Shown here one piece after another: positions 23,136-34,043 of a stretch of DNA of 64,000 bases. Source of the DNA: Ailurus styani (lineage: Eukaryota; Chordata; Mammalia; Carnivora; Ailuridae). A model generated the notes under the pieces. That model did not search any database. It was not told where the DNA came from and saw only the letters and a program-made list of their open reading frames with translations. Within the stretch, counting starts at the first letter, position 1. Each line of letters opens with the position of its first letter. Made by a program: the position numbers and the translations under genes. The stretch covers positions 1,335,384-1,399,383 of the forward strand of contig LNAC01000231.1 of the NCBI GenBank assembly GCA_002007465.1, written 5' to 3'.

Positions 23136-23298
23136 AATATATGAGGGTATACATACATCACTGGGAAAGGGAGATGGTGTTTGGTAGTGCTGGTGGGTAA
23201 AGCGGAGGAAGGGTTGAGACAGTAACTTTCAGTTAAGAACTTGGAGATGATCAAATGCATATCTTCAAAAATAAATTATAATTCCAATTCCTCAAATT
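23136..23298. other. Short gene-free stretch
   Basis: Unique-looking sequence between the L1 end and the MER2-like element. Confidence 0.5.
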
Positions 23299-23570
23299 CA
23301 GTTGACCATTGAACAACACAGGTGTGAACTACACAGGTCTGTTTACATATAGATTTTTTTATGATAAATACAATACTATAAATGTATTTTCTCTTTTGAT
23401 TTTTTTAATAAAATTTTCTCTTCTCCAGCTTACCTTGTTGTAAGAATATAGTATATAACAATACAGCATACAAAATATGTGTTAATTGACTATTATGTTA
23501 TTGGTGAGGATTCTAGTCAACAGTAAGCTATTAGTAAAGACTTCAGGGAATCAAGTTATACGTGGATTCT
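23299..23570 (+). mobile_element. MER2-like Tigger DNA transposon fragment
   Basis: The left terminal repeat reads CAGTTGACCATTGAACAACA. The interior follows the MER2 (TcMar-Tigger) plan: AATACAATACTATAAATGT, CAGCTTACCTTGTTGTAAGA, ATATGTGTTAATTGACTATT and CAAGTTATACGTGGATTCT. The right terminal repeat is missing, with the sequence breaking off just before a SINE. It is non-autonomous and encodes no transposase. The family name is from memory. Confidence 0.8.
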
Positions 23571-23575
23571 TTTTC

Positions 23576-23766
23576 CTAATATTTTTATTTATTTATTTGA
23601 CAGAGAGAGAGAGAGATCACAAGTAGGCAGAGAGGCAGGCAGAGGGAGAAAGGGAAGGAGGTCCTCTGCTGAGCAGGGAGCCCAATGTGGGCCTTGATCC
23701 CAGGACCCTGAGATCATGACCTGAGCCGAAGGCAGAGGCTTAACCCACTGAGCCACCCAAGCGCCC
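23576..23766 (-). mobile_element. CAN-SINE, mustelid-type
   Basis: A minus-strand copy with head complement CCACTGAGCCACCCAAGCGC at the right, the AAGTAGGCAGAGAGGCAGG purine block and a TTTATTTATTTATTTGACAG tail complement. Its right half recurs at 23884-23992 as part of the 225-base duplication. Confidence 0.93.
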
Positions 23767-24108
23767 CTTCAGATAAAAATTCTAATTGGTTTCTACATAG
23801 ACCATTTCTTAAATCAATTAGAATTAAAAAGGAAATTCTTGACTGAGTCCCTAACACAGCATTGTTCAATTGCCAATTATATNGAGGTCCTCCGCTGAGC
23901 AGGGAGCCCAATGTGGGCCTTGATCCCAGGACCCTGAGATCATGACCTGAGCCGAAGGCAGAGGCTTAACCCACTGAGCCACCCAAGCGCCCCTTCAGAT
24001 AAAAATTCTAATTGGTTTCTACATAGACCATTTCTTAAATCAATTAGAATTAAAAAGGAAATTCTTGACTGAGTCCCTAACACAGCATTGTTCAATTGCC
24101 AATTATAT
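23658..24108. repeat. 225-base duplication around a single N
   Basis: The block 23658-23882 (right half of a SINE plus its unique flank, ending GCCAATTATAT) is repeated at 23884-24108. I see one difference, CCTCTGCTG versus CCTCCGCTG. The base between is N (23883). Because unique flank is included, this is not two SINE insertions. Confidence 0.96.
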
Positions 24109-24904
24109 TTATTTGAGTATATCAGATATAATATACCATAAAATTTTGTTGTTTTCAACTTTCAAGAAAAATTTTTGTGACTAACAGATATTTTCATCAG
24201 AAATATATCATTCAGACTAAAAATGTTACTATTCCTTAAAATTCTGTAACTAAAATAGACACTGGCCTGATAGTAAATTGGTTATACCACCATTATTATA
24301 ATCCCTTGGGGGGAATCTTATAATTAACTAAAAGGAAATACCTCCCTCTTTAATGGGGAAAAAAAAACGATGCTCCAAGGTTGGCCCTCAGAGAGTATTC
24401 TCTTATGAGGAAGAATCATTGTATCACACCTACCACACTCACTTTGTTCTGAGATTCATACTGGTCTTTGGTTTTCTAACAGCTTACTGCTACTACCACC
24501 ATGCTAATCAAGGAGGATTCTTCCTTTTATCAAGTTGGATAAATAACCTGTTCTTTGGTTCCCCATAGCATAGTTGAGACATAGTTGGAAAGAAGATTAT
24601 TGACAGCCCCTTGAAGGGAGAGACCATATTCTTATTCATTTGTGTATATCTTAGAATTGATGACAGTGATTTGCAAGCATGTCATCCAGTGAGTGTAAAT
24701 TAACTCAGCTGAACAAAAAAGAAAATACAAGGAGTACCTTTGCTTCCACTAAATACATTTCCTCCCACCCCTAGGGAGTACAGACTTATTTCATCCAAGT
24801 GGGACCCTAGGAAAATGATGATATTTTACCTAAGTCTCTCTGTAGTCCCTCTCCATGTGGTCCATGCAAACTGCCATAGGTTCTTCTTGATGTAGAGATA
24901 CTTT
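24109..24904. other. Gene-free stretch, weak L2-like patch
   Basis: A weak L2 3'-end resemblance (CCCCTTGAAGGGAGAGACCA, then CTTATTCATTTGTGTATATC) lies at about 24595-24710. Nothing else is recognised. Confidence 0.45.
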
Positions 24905-25088
24905 AAAAAAAAAATTTAAGATTTTATTTATTTATTTGTCAGAGAGAGAGAGAGCACAAGTAGGGGGAGCAGCAGGCAGAGGGAGAAGCAGACTCCTCAC
25001 TGAGCAAGGAGCCCAATGCAGGACTTGATCCGGATCATGACCTGAGCCAAAGGCAGACACTTACCTGACTAAGCAACATAGGCATCCC
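24905..25088 (-). mobile_element. CAN-SINE, diverged
   Basis: A minus-strand copy with tail complement AAGATTTTATTTATTTATTT at the left and a degraded head complement near CTAAGCAACATAGGCATCCC. It lacks part of the middle around TTGATCCGGATCATGACC. The likely duplication is GATACTTTAAA on the left and GATTACTTTAAA on the right. Confidence 0.9.
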
Positions 25089-26563
25089 TGATTACTTTAA
25101 AGATCGAAAGAGGGAGACAGAGTTCCTGCTTCAGTCTATTTAGGGTCCGCCTTTGAAGTTCCAGTTTCTTGTAAAAAGAATCACTTTTTCTCCAGTTAAT
25201 TCACAATAGGACTCACTTTTACCCTTAATTGAGTCTCTACTTACCTAAAGCATTATTGTGAGGACCCAGTGTTATAACCTCATCTCAACAAAATTCTAAC
25301 CTCAATATTCATATGAGATAGATACAACTGGTAAGCTTATAAAGGCATTCAAGGACAAACAAAGAGTTTGTTTCTTTGCATCATGTTTTACATTTTCATT
25401 ACTACCTTTCCCTAATCCTACGTCAGCATTCTGCACCATCCTATCCAACAAGCAAACTATGGCAACATGCTCACTTGTTCTTTCTTGCCTTCCCTATCAA
25501 TGCTAACATTGAGTCCTTATCTTGACTTTTTAAAGTACTATCTTTATTTCTTGAGAATTAAAAAATGAAAGGGAAGCTGGAGGAATAAAATATTAATTAC
25601 TCAGTATTGACTACATATCTTAGTTGCTCTCCTTGCTTCATTAACTCCTTCCCTCCTTTGCAATACATCCACCAGAATAAAGCATAGCATTTTGGAGCCC
25701 TTTCAAAACCTTAAATTTTCTCTAAAACCAAATATAGAAAGAGTAGAATTACATAGAGAAGTTCAAAATGGTTCTGTGGAACAGCCAAAGCCCTGCGCTG
25801 TGCCATATTTAAAGGTAAGCCAACAAATAAAGAGGTAAATTCTTCAAAAGCTTCTCATGGGTCATAATATAAAATTTAAACTTTGCTGGACTCCTTGCTA
25901 TGCAGAACTTTTATAAGCACCTACCACGTGAACATTTCCTAAGTCATGTGTTCCATACATAACAATGAGGTTCTAGATAGGTAATTTGAGAAGATCTTAA
26001 TAAAGGACTTTTTATAAATATGTAGACAGATTCATAAAGAGGGATAGTGTAGAATCATAAGGCTTATAATAGGTGAGGAGCATTATCACTCCTAGGTCTG
26101 AAGGGGTCAGCAGTTACAAGAACTCAGAGAGGGTGGCTCTATGAGAAAGGCCACCTCATAGGAGTTAAAGGCTGTAGCAAATCTGTGGTGACCTGGTGTC
26201 TTGGAAGAGGAAGCTGAGGAAGACACATCCTAACTGCTCTTTCACTCTCCTCCCCTGTGGTTGCAAGTGTCCTAGTTGAGCCAAACACAGGGGCTCTGGA
26301 GTATGAAATCCACAAAGGTCAGCATCCTGGGCATGGAACAGCATGGAGGAGTGGAGAGTGAATCTGAAAGGGCCAACAGTAGAAGCGGTCTAACATGTCA
26401 TAGGTTGCTAGTAGTTGTCAGAGAAAAAGAAAGAAAAGGTACAATATCGAAATAACTGCTGTCTGCAATAAAGCCAAACAGATATATAGAGACAGACACA
26501 GAAATAGATACCTGTTTTATGTAGTCCCAAGGTATGCAGAAGGATGTAGTACACAGTCTTTTC
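25089..26563. other. Gene-free stretch
   Basis: No interspersed repeat, exon or RNA gene is recognised. Confidence 0.5.
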
Positions 26564-26577
26564 AAAACTTTATTCTT

Positions 26578-26765
26578 GGGTGCCTGGGTGGCTCAGTGGG
26601 TTAAAGCCTCTGCTTTCGGCTCAGGTCATGATCTCAGCGTCCTGGGATCGAGGCCCGCATCGGGCTCTCTGCTTAGCGGGGAGCCTGCTTCCTTCTCTGC
26701 CTGCCTCTCTGCCTACTTGTAATCTCTCTCTCTATGTCAAATAAATAAATAAAATCTTTAAAAAA
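26578..26765 (+). mobile_element. Young CAN-SINE with perfect 14-base TSD
   Basis: An intact head-to-tail mustelid-type copy with AAAACTTTATTCTT at 26564-26577 and again at 26766-26779. It shares the variants CTCAGCGTCCTGGG, GCTTCCTTCTCTGCC and CTACTTGTAATCTC with the copy at 36229-36418. Confidence 0.97.
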
Positions 26766-26869
26766 AAAACTTTATTCTTAATGGAACTCTTAAAAACACA
26801 CATAGAATTGGTATGTCATAGAAATCATCAGGCAAAGATTCACTGAACATACAATGGCTGGTTTACCTG

Positions 26870-26985
26870 ACTCTCTCCAGCTATGCCGTAAACTCCAGAG
26901 CAGGAACTCTGCCTTGCATCTCTTTGTCCACAATGCCCGAGATAAAAATATTTACTGAATGAGTAAGTGAAAGAATAAATTAATT
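26870..26985 (+). repeat. L2-like 3' end
   Basis: The order CAGAGCAGGAACTCTGCCTT, CATCTCTTTGTCCACAATGC and ATTTACTGAATGAGTAAGTG is that of an L2 LINE 3' terminus in degenerate form. Confidence 0.6.
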
Positions 26986-27099
26986 AAAATTACTCATTTC
27001 CATTTTCAATACTATCTAGCTCTATTTCTCTGCTCCCAATACCTATCCTATACTTTTTCCATCTGGTACCTTTGATAGTTCTGTATTCTCTATCATGAA

Positions 27100-27315
27100 C
27101 AGAATTTCTCAAGTTTGGCCCTATTGACACTAAGGTCATTTAATTCTTTGTCACAGAGCGCTGTCCTGTGCATTGTAGGATGTTTAGCAGCATTCCATTA
27201 CATACCAGTAGCACTTCCCCAGCTGAGACAACTGAAAATGTCTCCAAACATTGCTAAATGTCCCAGAGGATGGGGTGAGGGAGAGAATAGCCAGATTCCT
27301 TGTTAAGAACCACTG
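27100..27315 (+). mobile_element. MER5A-like hAT transposon
   Basis: The ends read CAGAATTTCTCAAGTTTGG and TTAAGAACCACTG, a degraded terminal inverted repeat pair. The interior has TGTCCTGTGCATTGTAGGAT, GTTTAGCAGCATTCC and AAAATGTCTCCAAACATTGC in MER5A order. It is a short non-autonomous hAT-Charlie relative. The next SINE inserted at its right edge. Confidence 0.85.
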
Positions 27316-27339
27316 CTATAAAATACTACCCCTCTTATT

Positions 27340-27340
27340 N
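27340..27340. other. Single-N assembly junction
   Basis: The N replaces the SINE head. The 34 bases ending at 27339 (start AGAACCACTGCTATAAAATA) recur after the SINE tail at about 27551-27584. Confidence 0.9.
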
Positions 27341-27551
27341 GCTTTCGGCTCAGGTCATGATCTCAGGGTCCTGGGATCGAGGCCCGCATCGGGCTCCCTG
27401 CTCAGCGGGGAGCCTGCTTCCCCCTCCCTCTCTCTCTCTCTCTGCCTGCCTCTCTGCCTCCTTGTGATCTCTCTCCCTCCGTGAAATAAATAAATAAATA
27501 ATCTTTAAAAAAAAAAAAAACAAAACAAACAAAACAAAACAAAAAAAAAAA
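27341..27551 (+). mobile_element. CAN-SINE lacking its head at an N junction
   Basis: The SINE body starts at GCTTTCGGCTCAGGTCATGA directly after N and runs to a long tail of AAATAAAT, then AAAAC units. About 35 bases of head are missing. CCTCCTTGTGATCTCTCTCC and GTGAAATAAATAAATAA match the copy at 49143, so both belong to one variant group. Confidence 0.93.
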
Positions 27552-27584
27552 GAACCACTGCTATAAAATACTACCCCTCTTATT

Positions 27585-29267
27585 AAATATAAAGGCATTT
27601 CTAAGATGTTATCTTTACAGAAATTTTGTGTTTCCTGAAACCATATATGATATCTTGTCTTTTCTCAGCCATTATAATACCAAATTTTAACCTTCTATAG
27701 AGTACCTATCACTTTCCACCTTAAACTGAATTACTTGAATTCTTTCAGTAGATGAAAATCCCATGAGAATGAAACATTTCTATATTTCCCAACATACCTG
27801 TTGATGTATCTTTTATAGTCTATAGTATATGTTCAATAAATATTTTTAAATGAATTAATGTTTTTTCATATGCAGAATTGTCATCATATAGTCACTTTCT
27901 CTTTGCATTAAGTGAAGGGCTTTAGAAAAATCTTAGAAGCTCTGACATGACAAATCTCTTTTTCTAATAGGGAACTGGGAATAATACTTGCTCACTTGCT
28001 GGGATACGAGAAGCTTATAACCATGAGAAAAACAAAATTCACAAAAGCAAGTTACACATGATTTCACAGTCTAACATCAAGATCCAAAGCAAGATTTCAC
28101 ATCCTTTTCTTAAGTGTTATTTTTTAAGTTCCTAATTAACATAAGGATCCAAATGAAGCACTAAAAAATAAATTGAGGAGACCAAATGCATGACTTTGGT
28201 TGGATAATACTTACCATAAAAATTTACTTTTAATAATGAAGCCTATAAAATTGTTTTCATCTTCAAAGTATTTTAAAACATTAATTATTTCAAGACTCCT
28301 GTGCAATAAATAATTAAGTATTATTATCACTCTCTTTATTGATGGGAAAATGAAACAAACTCTCCAACTTGTTTAAGTCAGCTACAGTGCTAGAGATCTA
28401 ATTTCTTCCAGTGAATCTTTTATTTCCCCACTCTAAAACCTGCTTTAGGAATCATTTTTACAAAATATATTTCATGAAGTTTGGTAACAGAAACCTCAAA
28501 TAATATTATCAGATATATAAATAATAAACTCTCCTCTTTCCACTAAATAGTAAATCAAACTTCAATCTTCAGTATCCCAGTTCATGAACTATAAAACTTT
28601 AAAAAGTGGTAAGTAATTTCTAGAAATTACATTTCCATTCCTTCAGCATCATTATTAGCAAGTAGATGAACATTTTCTTCAAGAAAATATGTAATCTTTT
28701 AAAATTCTAGCTCAGAAAGAAATGAAGTTCAAAACACAGTTTGACGATATTCTAGGATTTACAAACATAGCACTTCCCTTAGTGAATAAAATGACATGAA
28801 ATTTACTATGTTCTGTCATATTTTATAATATATTCAGAAGTGAACTGCTGAAAAAGTTTTACATATTTCTGTCAATTTTGTGTTTGTAAATTTAGTATTT
28901 CTGATGAGTTATAGGGTCTGTTCACAGATTTAGGAAAACGAATTGCTTGTCCCCTTAATTCCATACAGAGTGTGGATGTGTCTTTGTATTTACCACTTAC
29001 TCATAATACAGATATTCAAAATGATGTCTGCAGCCTCACACTCAACATAAATGTATCTACATTTCCTTGGGATTGTCAACCACTCCTGTGCCTCTTTTCC
29101 AAAGTGGTCACTTAAGTAGAAACTTCTCACTAAGCACCCAGTTTCTGCAATCATAACTTGCCCTCTTTTGAGTAGTTTTTACTTTTACATAACAGGTCAA
29201 CCTGTAACAGTTTCAATTCTTAAGAAAATATGCACTAATTCATCAGTTTTAAAATGTTATGCATCAG
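27585..29267. other. Gene-free stretch with L2- and MIR-like remnants
   Basis: An L2-like 3' end (GTCTATAGTATATGTTCAAT) is at about 27690-27855. An antisense MIR-like remnant (ATTATCACTCTCTTTATTGA, GATGGGAAAATGAAAC) is at about 28270-28440. The rest is unassigned and AT-rich. Confidence 0.5.
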
Positions 29268-29376
29268 GGGTACCTATGCCTGGCTAGCTCAGTTGATAGG
29301 ACATATGACCCTTGATTTTAGAGTTGTGAGTTCAAGTCCAATGTTGGGTGTAGAGTTAACTTTTAAAAAATGTATT
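29268..29376 (+). mobile_element. Short tRNA-derived SINE, old
   Basis: It reads GGCTAGCTCAGTTGATAGGA, GACCCTTGATTTTAGAGTTG, GTGAGTTCAAGTCCAATGTT, then an A-rich tail. Box A-like (GGCTAGCTCAG) and box B-like (AGTTCAAGTCC) parts of an RNA polymerase III promoter are visible. It lacks the long CT-rich middle of the later CAN-SINEs. Confidence 0.85.
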
Positions 29377-30072
29377 AAAAAATCATATCCATCAGTTGCA
29401 TAATAGTTTAGTGTTACAATGTGCTTCTTCAAAAAGGAAGGAAGCAAACAGAGAGGATGGTGAGAGGGACACTGAGTCAGTGCTTAACATCTCAAATAAA
29501 GGTTGTCCACTCAGCGTAAAGGAAGATAAGGGAGAGGAAGAGACATTATGGGGGAGGACTAGGAGTTTCTACAGTAGCAGGGAGGAGAGCTTTAGGAGGA
29601 ATCATTGTCAATGATGTTATTTTTTCACTAGTGGGATGGCTCATGACTATGACCTATCACGGAAGTCTTGAACTCTGTCAAGAGAGAGACAAAGTTAACT
29701 CCCACAAAAAGAGCCACTTCAAAAGCCTGCCTTGAAACAGCCTCTTTCTTACTATTTATACATTTTTAGGCATCTACATGCTTGCCACCACTATGACGTT
29801 AATCAGGATGTGTAGGCGAGTGAAATCAAGAGTGGAATGAGAAAATATTCCTGAGATGATACAGAAAGAGCAAACGCTAACATTTCCCCTAAGTTCACAC
29901 TGAACATGCCAGTATAAAAATACCCATAGTCAGAAATACTTTGTTTGCTCCTTTGTTTTCGTACAGAAGTCATCTGAGTCTCCAGTGATTTGAATAAAAA
30001 TTGGGCAAAGTGTGAGTTAAGAGGTGTACTTAAGTTAAAGCTTAGATTAGGATACTGTTGTCTGTTAAAGTA
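29377..30072. other. Gene-free stretch
   Basis: No gene or repeat is recognised. A 72-codon frame at 29396-29614 is low-complexity acidic/basic and looks accidental. Confidence 0.5.
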
Positions 30073-30088
30073 CAAAGATATTATTTTA

Positions 30089-31151
30089 TTTTATTTTATT
30101 TACTACGTTATGTTAGTCACAATACAGTACATCATTAGTTTTTGATGTAGTGTTCCATGATTCATTGTTTGCATACAACACCCAGTGCTCCATGCAATCC
30201 GTGCCCTCCTTAATACCCATCATCATGCTCACCCATTCCCCTACCCCCTTCCCTTCTAAAACCCTCAGTTTGTTTCTCAGAATCCATAGTCTCTCATGGT
30301 TCATCTCCCACTCTGATTTCTCCCTCTTCATTTTTCTCCTCCTTCTCCTAATGTCTTCCATGCTATTCCTTATGTTCCACAAATAACTGAAACCACATGA
30401 TAATTGACTTTCTCTGTTTGACTTATTTCACTTAACATAATCTCCTCCGGTACTATCCATGTTGAAGCAAAAGTTGGGTATTCATCCTTTCTGATGGCTG
30501 AGTAATATTCCATTGTGTATATGGACCACATCTTCCTTATCCATTAGTCTGTTGAAGGGCATTTTGGCTCTTTCCACAGTTTGGCTATTATAAAAAGCTT
30601 CTGCACAGCAAAGGAAACAGTCAACAAAACAAAGAGACAACCCGCAGAATGGGAGAAGATATTTGCAAATGACACTATAGACAAAGGGTTGATATCCAAG
30701 AACTATAAAGAACTTCTCAAACTCAACACCCAAAAAACCAATAATAAAGTCAAAAAATGGGCAGAAGATATGAGCAGACACTTCTCCAAAGAAGACATAC
30801 AAATGGCTAACAGACACAAGAAAAAGTGTTCATCATCATTGGCCAACAAGAAAATTCAAATCAAAACCAAATTGAGATACCACTCTACACCAGTTAGAAT
30901 GGCAAAAGTTGACAAGGCAAGAAACAACAAATGTTGGAGAAGTTGTGGAGAAAGGGGAACCCTCTTACACTGTTGGTGGGAATGCAAGTTGATGCAGCCA
31001 CTATGGAAAACAGTGTAGAGGTTCCTCAAAAAATTAAAAATAGAACTACCCTATGACCAAGACTTAGTGGAAAGAAGGGCCATATGCACCCTAATATTCA
31101 TAGCAGCCATGTCCACAATAGCCGAACTGTGGAAAGAGCCAACTTGCCCTT
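30089..31151 (-). mobile_element. Twin-primed (5'-inverted) carnivore L1
   Basis: The left part, 30089-30592, is antisense: a T-rich end, the carnivore L1 3' UTR, and the ORF2 C-terminus back to a GGCTCTTTCCACAGTTTGGC point. The right part, 30593-31151, is sense ORF2 text from AAGCTTCTGCACAGCAAAGG to the same L1 point (CCGAACTGTGGAAAGAGCC). This is the structure expected of twin priming for a minus-strand insertion. CAAAGATATTATTTTA (30073) and CAAATATGTTATTTTA (31152) flank it. The sense part is annotated separately as an ORF2 remnant. Confidence 0.93.
30581..31018 (+). pseudogene. L1 ORF2 C-terminal remnant
   Basis: An open frame of 145 codons from the inverted arm of the twin-primed L1. 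The first residues come from the junction. From CTAKETVNK on it reads as ORF2: [41 protein letters not shown], then [18 protein letters not shown]. The last gives C-X3-C-X7-H-X4-C, the cysteine motif of the ORF2 C-terminal region, fully intact. The frame stops at TAG 31016-31018 in a place where ORF2 normally continues. It has no endonuclease or RT domain and no L1 promoter, so it is a relic. Confidence 0.9.
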
Positions 31152-31274
31152 CAAATATGTTATTTTAGAGAAATAAATGGGAAGAGGGAAGCTGGAAGGA
31201 CAGAGAGACATAAGAAATAAGGACAGAAAGAAAAACCATAGAGACTGTATAAGATGTACCCATTGACCATTTTT

Positions 31275-31525
31275 TATCTTGTTTTTATATTTTTAAAATT
31301 TTAATTGAAGTATAGCTGACATACAATATTAATATTAGTTTTAGGTGTAAACATGGTAATTCAACAATTATATACATTACAAAATGCTCACCACAAAAAA
31401 TGTAGTTACCATCTATGTTACCATACAAAGTTATTACAATATTATTGGCTATATTCCCTATGCTGTACTTTAAATCCCCATGTCTTATTTATTTTGTACC
31501 TTTTCCTATTTTCATTAACTATTTT
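31275..31525 (-). mobile_element. Old L1 3' UTR fragment, antisense
   Basis: TTTAATTGAAGTATAGCTGA, AGTTTTAGGTGTAAACATGG, AATGCTCACCACAAAAAATG and CTATGCTGTACTTTAAATCC are in the order of a reverse-complement old L1M 3' UTR. No coding part remains. Confidence 0.8.
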
Positions 31526-32689
31526 TATAAATGTCATATCATTTCAGTCCCACAGCATGCCTGTAACAGATGTATTTATGTACCAATTTTTATAAATAAA
31601 AAATGCTTAAAGATGTTAGATGAACTGTCCAAGATTACTCAATTAATATGAATGATTTTAAACCAGATCTCATGTAAAGATCTAGATCTTGAATCTAGAA
31701 AAATAACATTTTTGTACTTTGCAATCCTAATATGTTATTACTCATTTATACTAATGAACACTTAAAAATCTATTATCTTAGTGATAGTATCAGAACCAAA
31801 GAAAAAAGTAGTAAAGGATATACAGTGGGGTAGGTGGAAGAGTCAATGCAAGTAAAAAGGGCAAGAAAGGAGTTCTTGAAGTAAGTTGTGTCCTCTCTAA
31901 AAGTTTTTAAAAATAAAGAAAACAGGAGTTTGTAAAGGAAACTTGCAACCAGCATATTTATAAAATGCAGCTTCATGGAAAGCAAATACTTTGAAATAAA
32001 GCAAAACAACCAGTTTATGATCGACTCATCAATTAATAATCATTAACCAAAAATCTTGGTCAGCACAACAGTCCAGCATGCAATATAGATTTATCAATTG
32101 GTTACAATACAACATGATACTATCATTTAAGAAGACTAATAAAAATATGCTGAGAGAGATAAAGAGAGAGAATCATAGCACTGACTTGTTTCTAGATAGC
32201 TCTGCCAAAATTCAGTGCAATGTCACAAATCTTACCATGCATTTATTACCCATAAGACAGTCTTGAATTCATTCAATGCCACTCATTTCTCAGCCAAAAT
32301 GACAGTGGCAATTCAAATTAATTTTTCAAATATTTCTTCAGGTACTTCTAATGATTTATTAAATTCCAGGAACTACATATTCAATCTACTGTTTTTTCTC
32401 TATTCTCAATGTTTGTAATTCTACATGAACTACCAATTTCAACATGATTTATCCTTTATAAGACCATGTTATTTACTACCCATTGATTCCACTGCCCTCT
32501 AAATTTTCCAAAATGTTCTAGCCTATAGGAAGAACAGGTTTACCAAAATCGATTAAGTTTTTTTAGGATCACATACTCTTTTTATTTCACCTTTTATAGA
32601 ATCTCTATATTTCATATAGGCATACAATCTAAAAATAGAACTTAGGAAAAGTCTTCTTAGATGATGATTTTCTAAAGATATCGGTTCCT
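31526..32689. other. Gene-free stretch
   Basis: Unassigned AT-rich sequence. A weak antisense MIR-like patch lies at about 31600-31690. No exon is recognised. Confidence 0.45.
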
Positions 32690-32955
32690 TAAATACCTAG
32701 AAAGTCAGAGAGGTTGTTGTTCTTACGGAAAGAAAGAATACAGGAAGCTCTAGATTTTTTTTAATTTTCTTGATAAAATAGATCATAATTTTGAGTAGAT
32801 TGAGAATGACAAAAAACAGAGGTTACATTTTCTATTTGTGTGTGTGTATGTGCTTTTGCTATTATGGAACTTTGATGCTTATCTGGGAAAAAATCAGAAA
32901 TATGAAGTATCATATCTAGTTTCAGTGTGCCATTTTTTTGTTCTAAGTGTTGGTA
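32690..32955 (+). repeat. Unnamed dispersed repeat, copy 1
   Basis: This segment aligns by eye with 36715-36975 in the same orientation. Shared landmarks are a GTCAGAG block, an AGGAAGCTCTAG/AGGGAGCTTTATG block, a T-run, ATAGATCATAATTTTGAGT, TTGAGAATGACA, GCTTTTGATATTA-like text and CAGAAATATG. Divergence is moderate with small indels. I do not recognise the family, and no coding frame is kept. Confidence 0.75.
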
Positions 32956-33402
32956 TACCTTGATGTACTATTTAGGATTTGCATGAGACAGAAAACAAAC
33001 ATGAATAGTGGCTTGAATAATAGTATAATTTTCTCTCCTATAAAAGGATTCTGAAAGAAGGCAGAGCTTTCGAAGACCAAGACTTCTTTCTTCCTACTCC
33101 AGCATCCCTGCATATGCTTCCCGTCCCAAAGGTCAGCTCATAATTCAAAAAAGAAAAAAGATGAAGAACATAATTCCTTTTTTAAAGGCGACCTTGCAGA
33201 AATCTCATGTAACATTTCCACTTATATATCAATGGAAAGAAGTTAGTCACATGGTCATACCCAATTATAAGGAAAGGTATAAAATAGTCATTTACCTGGG
33301 CAGTAAGTCAGTTTTGTTACAAAAGAGAACAAATAGACAATTAAGAGACAACTAAAAGTCTGTGGTGCAGGAGAGTTCCCTCTTTGTCTTTCATTTTTAA
33401 AA
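32956..33402. other. Possible ancient repeat, unassigned
   Basis: The text AAGAAGTTAGTCACATGGTC, then ACCTGGGCAGTAAGTC, resembles a widespread ancient element, but I cannot name it. No gene is seen. Confidence 0.4.
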
Positions 33403-33413
33403 GCATTCTTTAA

Positions 33414-33512
33414 CCCCACCCCTTTTTTTTAAAGTAGGATCCTCACCCAATGTGGGGCTCAAACTCATGACCCTGATTTTGAGTTGCATGCTCTACCAAC
33501 TGAGCCAGTCAG
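33414..33512 (-). mobile_element. Short tRNA-derived SINE, old, with TSD
   Basis: A minus-strand copy of the short tRNA-like type: TGCTCTACCAACTGAGCCAG complements box A and GGGGCTCAAACTCATGACCC complements box B. GCATTCTTTAA (33403) and GCACTCTTTAA (33513) flank it. Confidence 0.85.
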
Positions 33513-33523
33513 GCACTCTTTAA

Positions 33524-34026
33524 GTTCCTTTGTAATCATTTGCTATGTTGATCTTTCTTTGGATAATGGCTTTCACTATCTAACATCAAACTAGTCAACC
33601 CTATATCGTTGTTACTGTCTTCCAAAACTATATTTATCATTCTCTCCTCTCTCCTAAGTTCCTAGTGTCCAAATGCCTATTGTCATTTTATTGGGCGTTC
33701 TGCAATGTGACAGAAACAATGCTATGGATTCGCCAAACCCATTCTCTCTTTTGGAGGTCCCAAAAGAAGACCACACTTCTTAGCCCACTTTTCCTATAAA
33801 GTTGAAGCCACTTTACTAAATTCAGACCAATAAAACACTAACAGAATTGACATATTCTTTAAAAATCCCCTTTGATAGTTCATTCTTTCTCATTCATCTG
33901 AGGCAGGAAGTGATAAACTCCAAGATGGCAGAGCTACATAATTAAAGGAAGTTACATCCCTAAGTCATTGTTTAGAGGTGTAGTCCAGGAAAGATCTCTA
34001 CCCAAATCCCCATCAAACCTCATGTG
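33524..34026. other. Gene-free stretch, possible ancient repeat
   Basis: CCAAGATGGCAGAGCTACAT and nearby text resemble a diverged ancient element. I cannot assign it. Confidence 0.4.
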
Positions 34027-34043
34027 AAAAGTCTGAGATTTTC

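Noticed and set aside
23714..24158. Two near-identical minus-strand frames that looked like a gene duplication
   Set aside because: Both arise from the 225-base block duplicated around N and consist of SINE plus flank.
29268..29376. A tRNA gene, because box A and box B-like sequences are visible
   Set aside because: The tRNA-like head is diverged and joined to an A-rich tail, as in a tRNA-derived SINE; no intact cloverleaf is evident.
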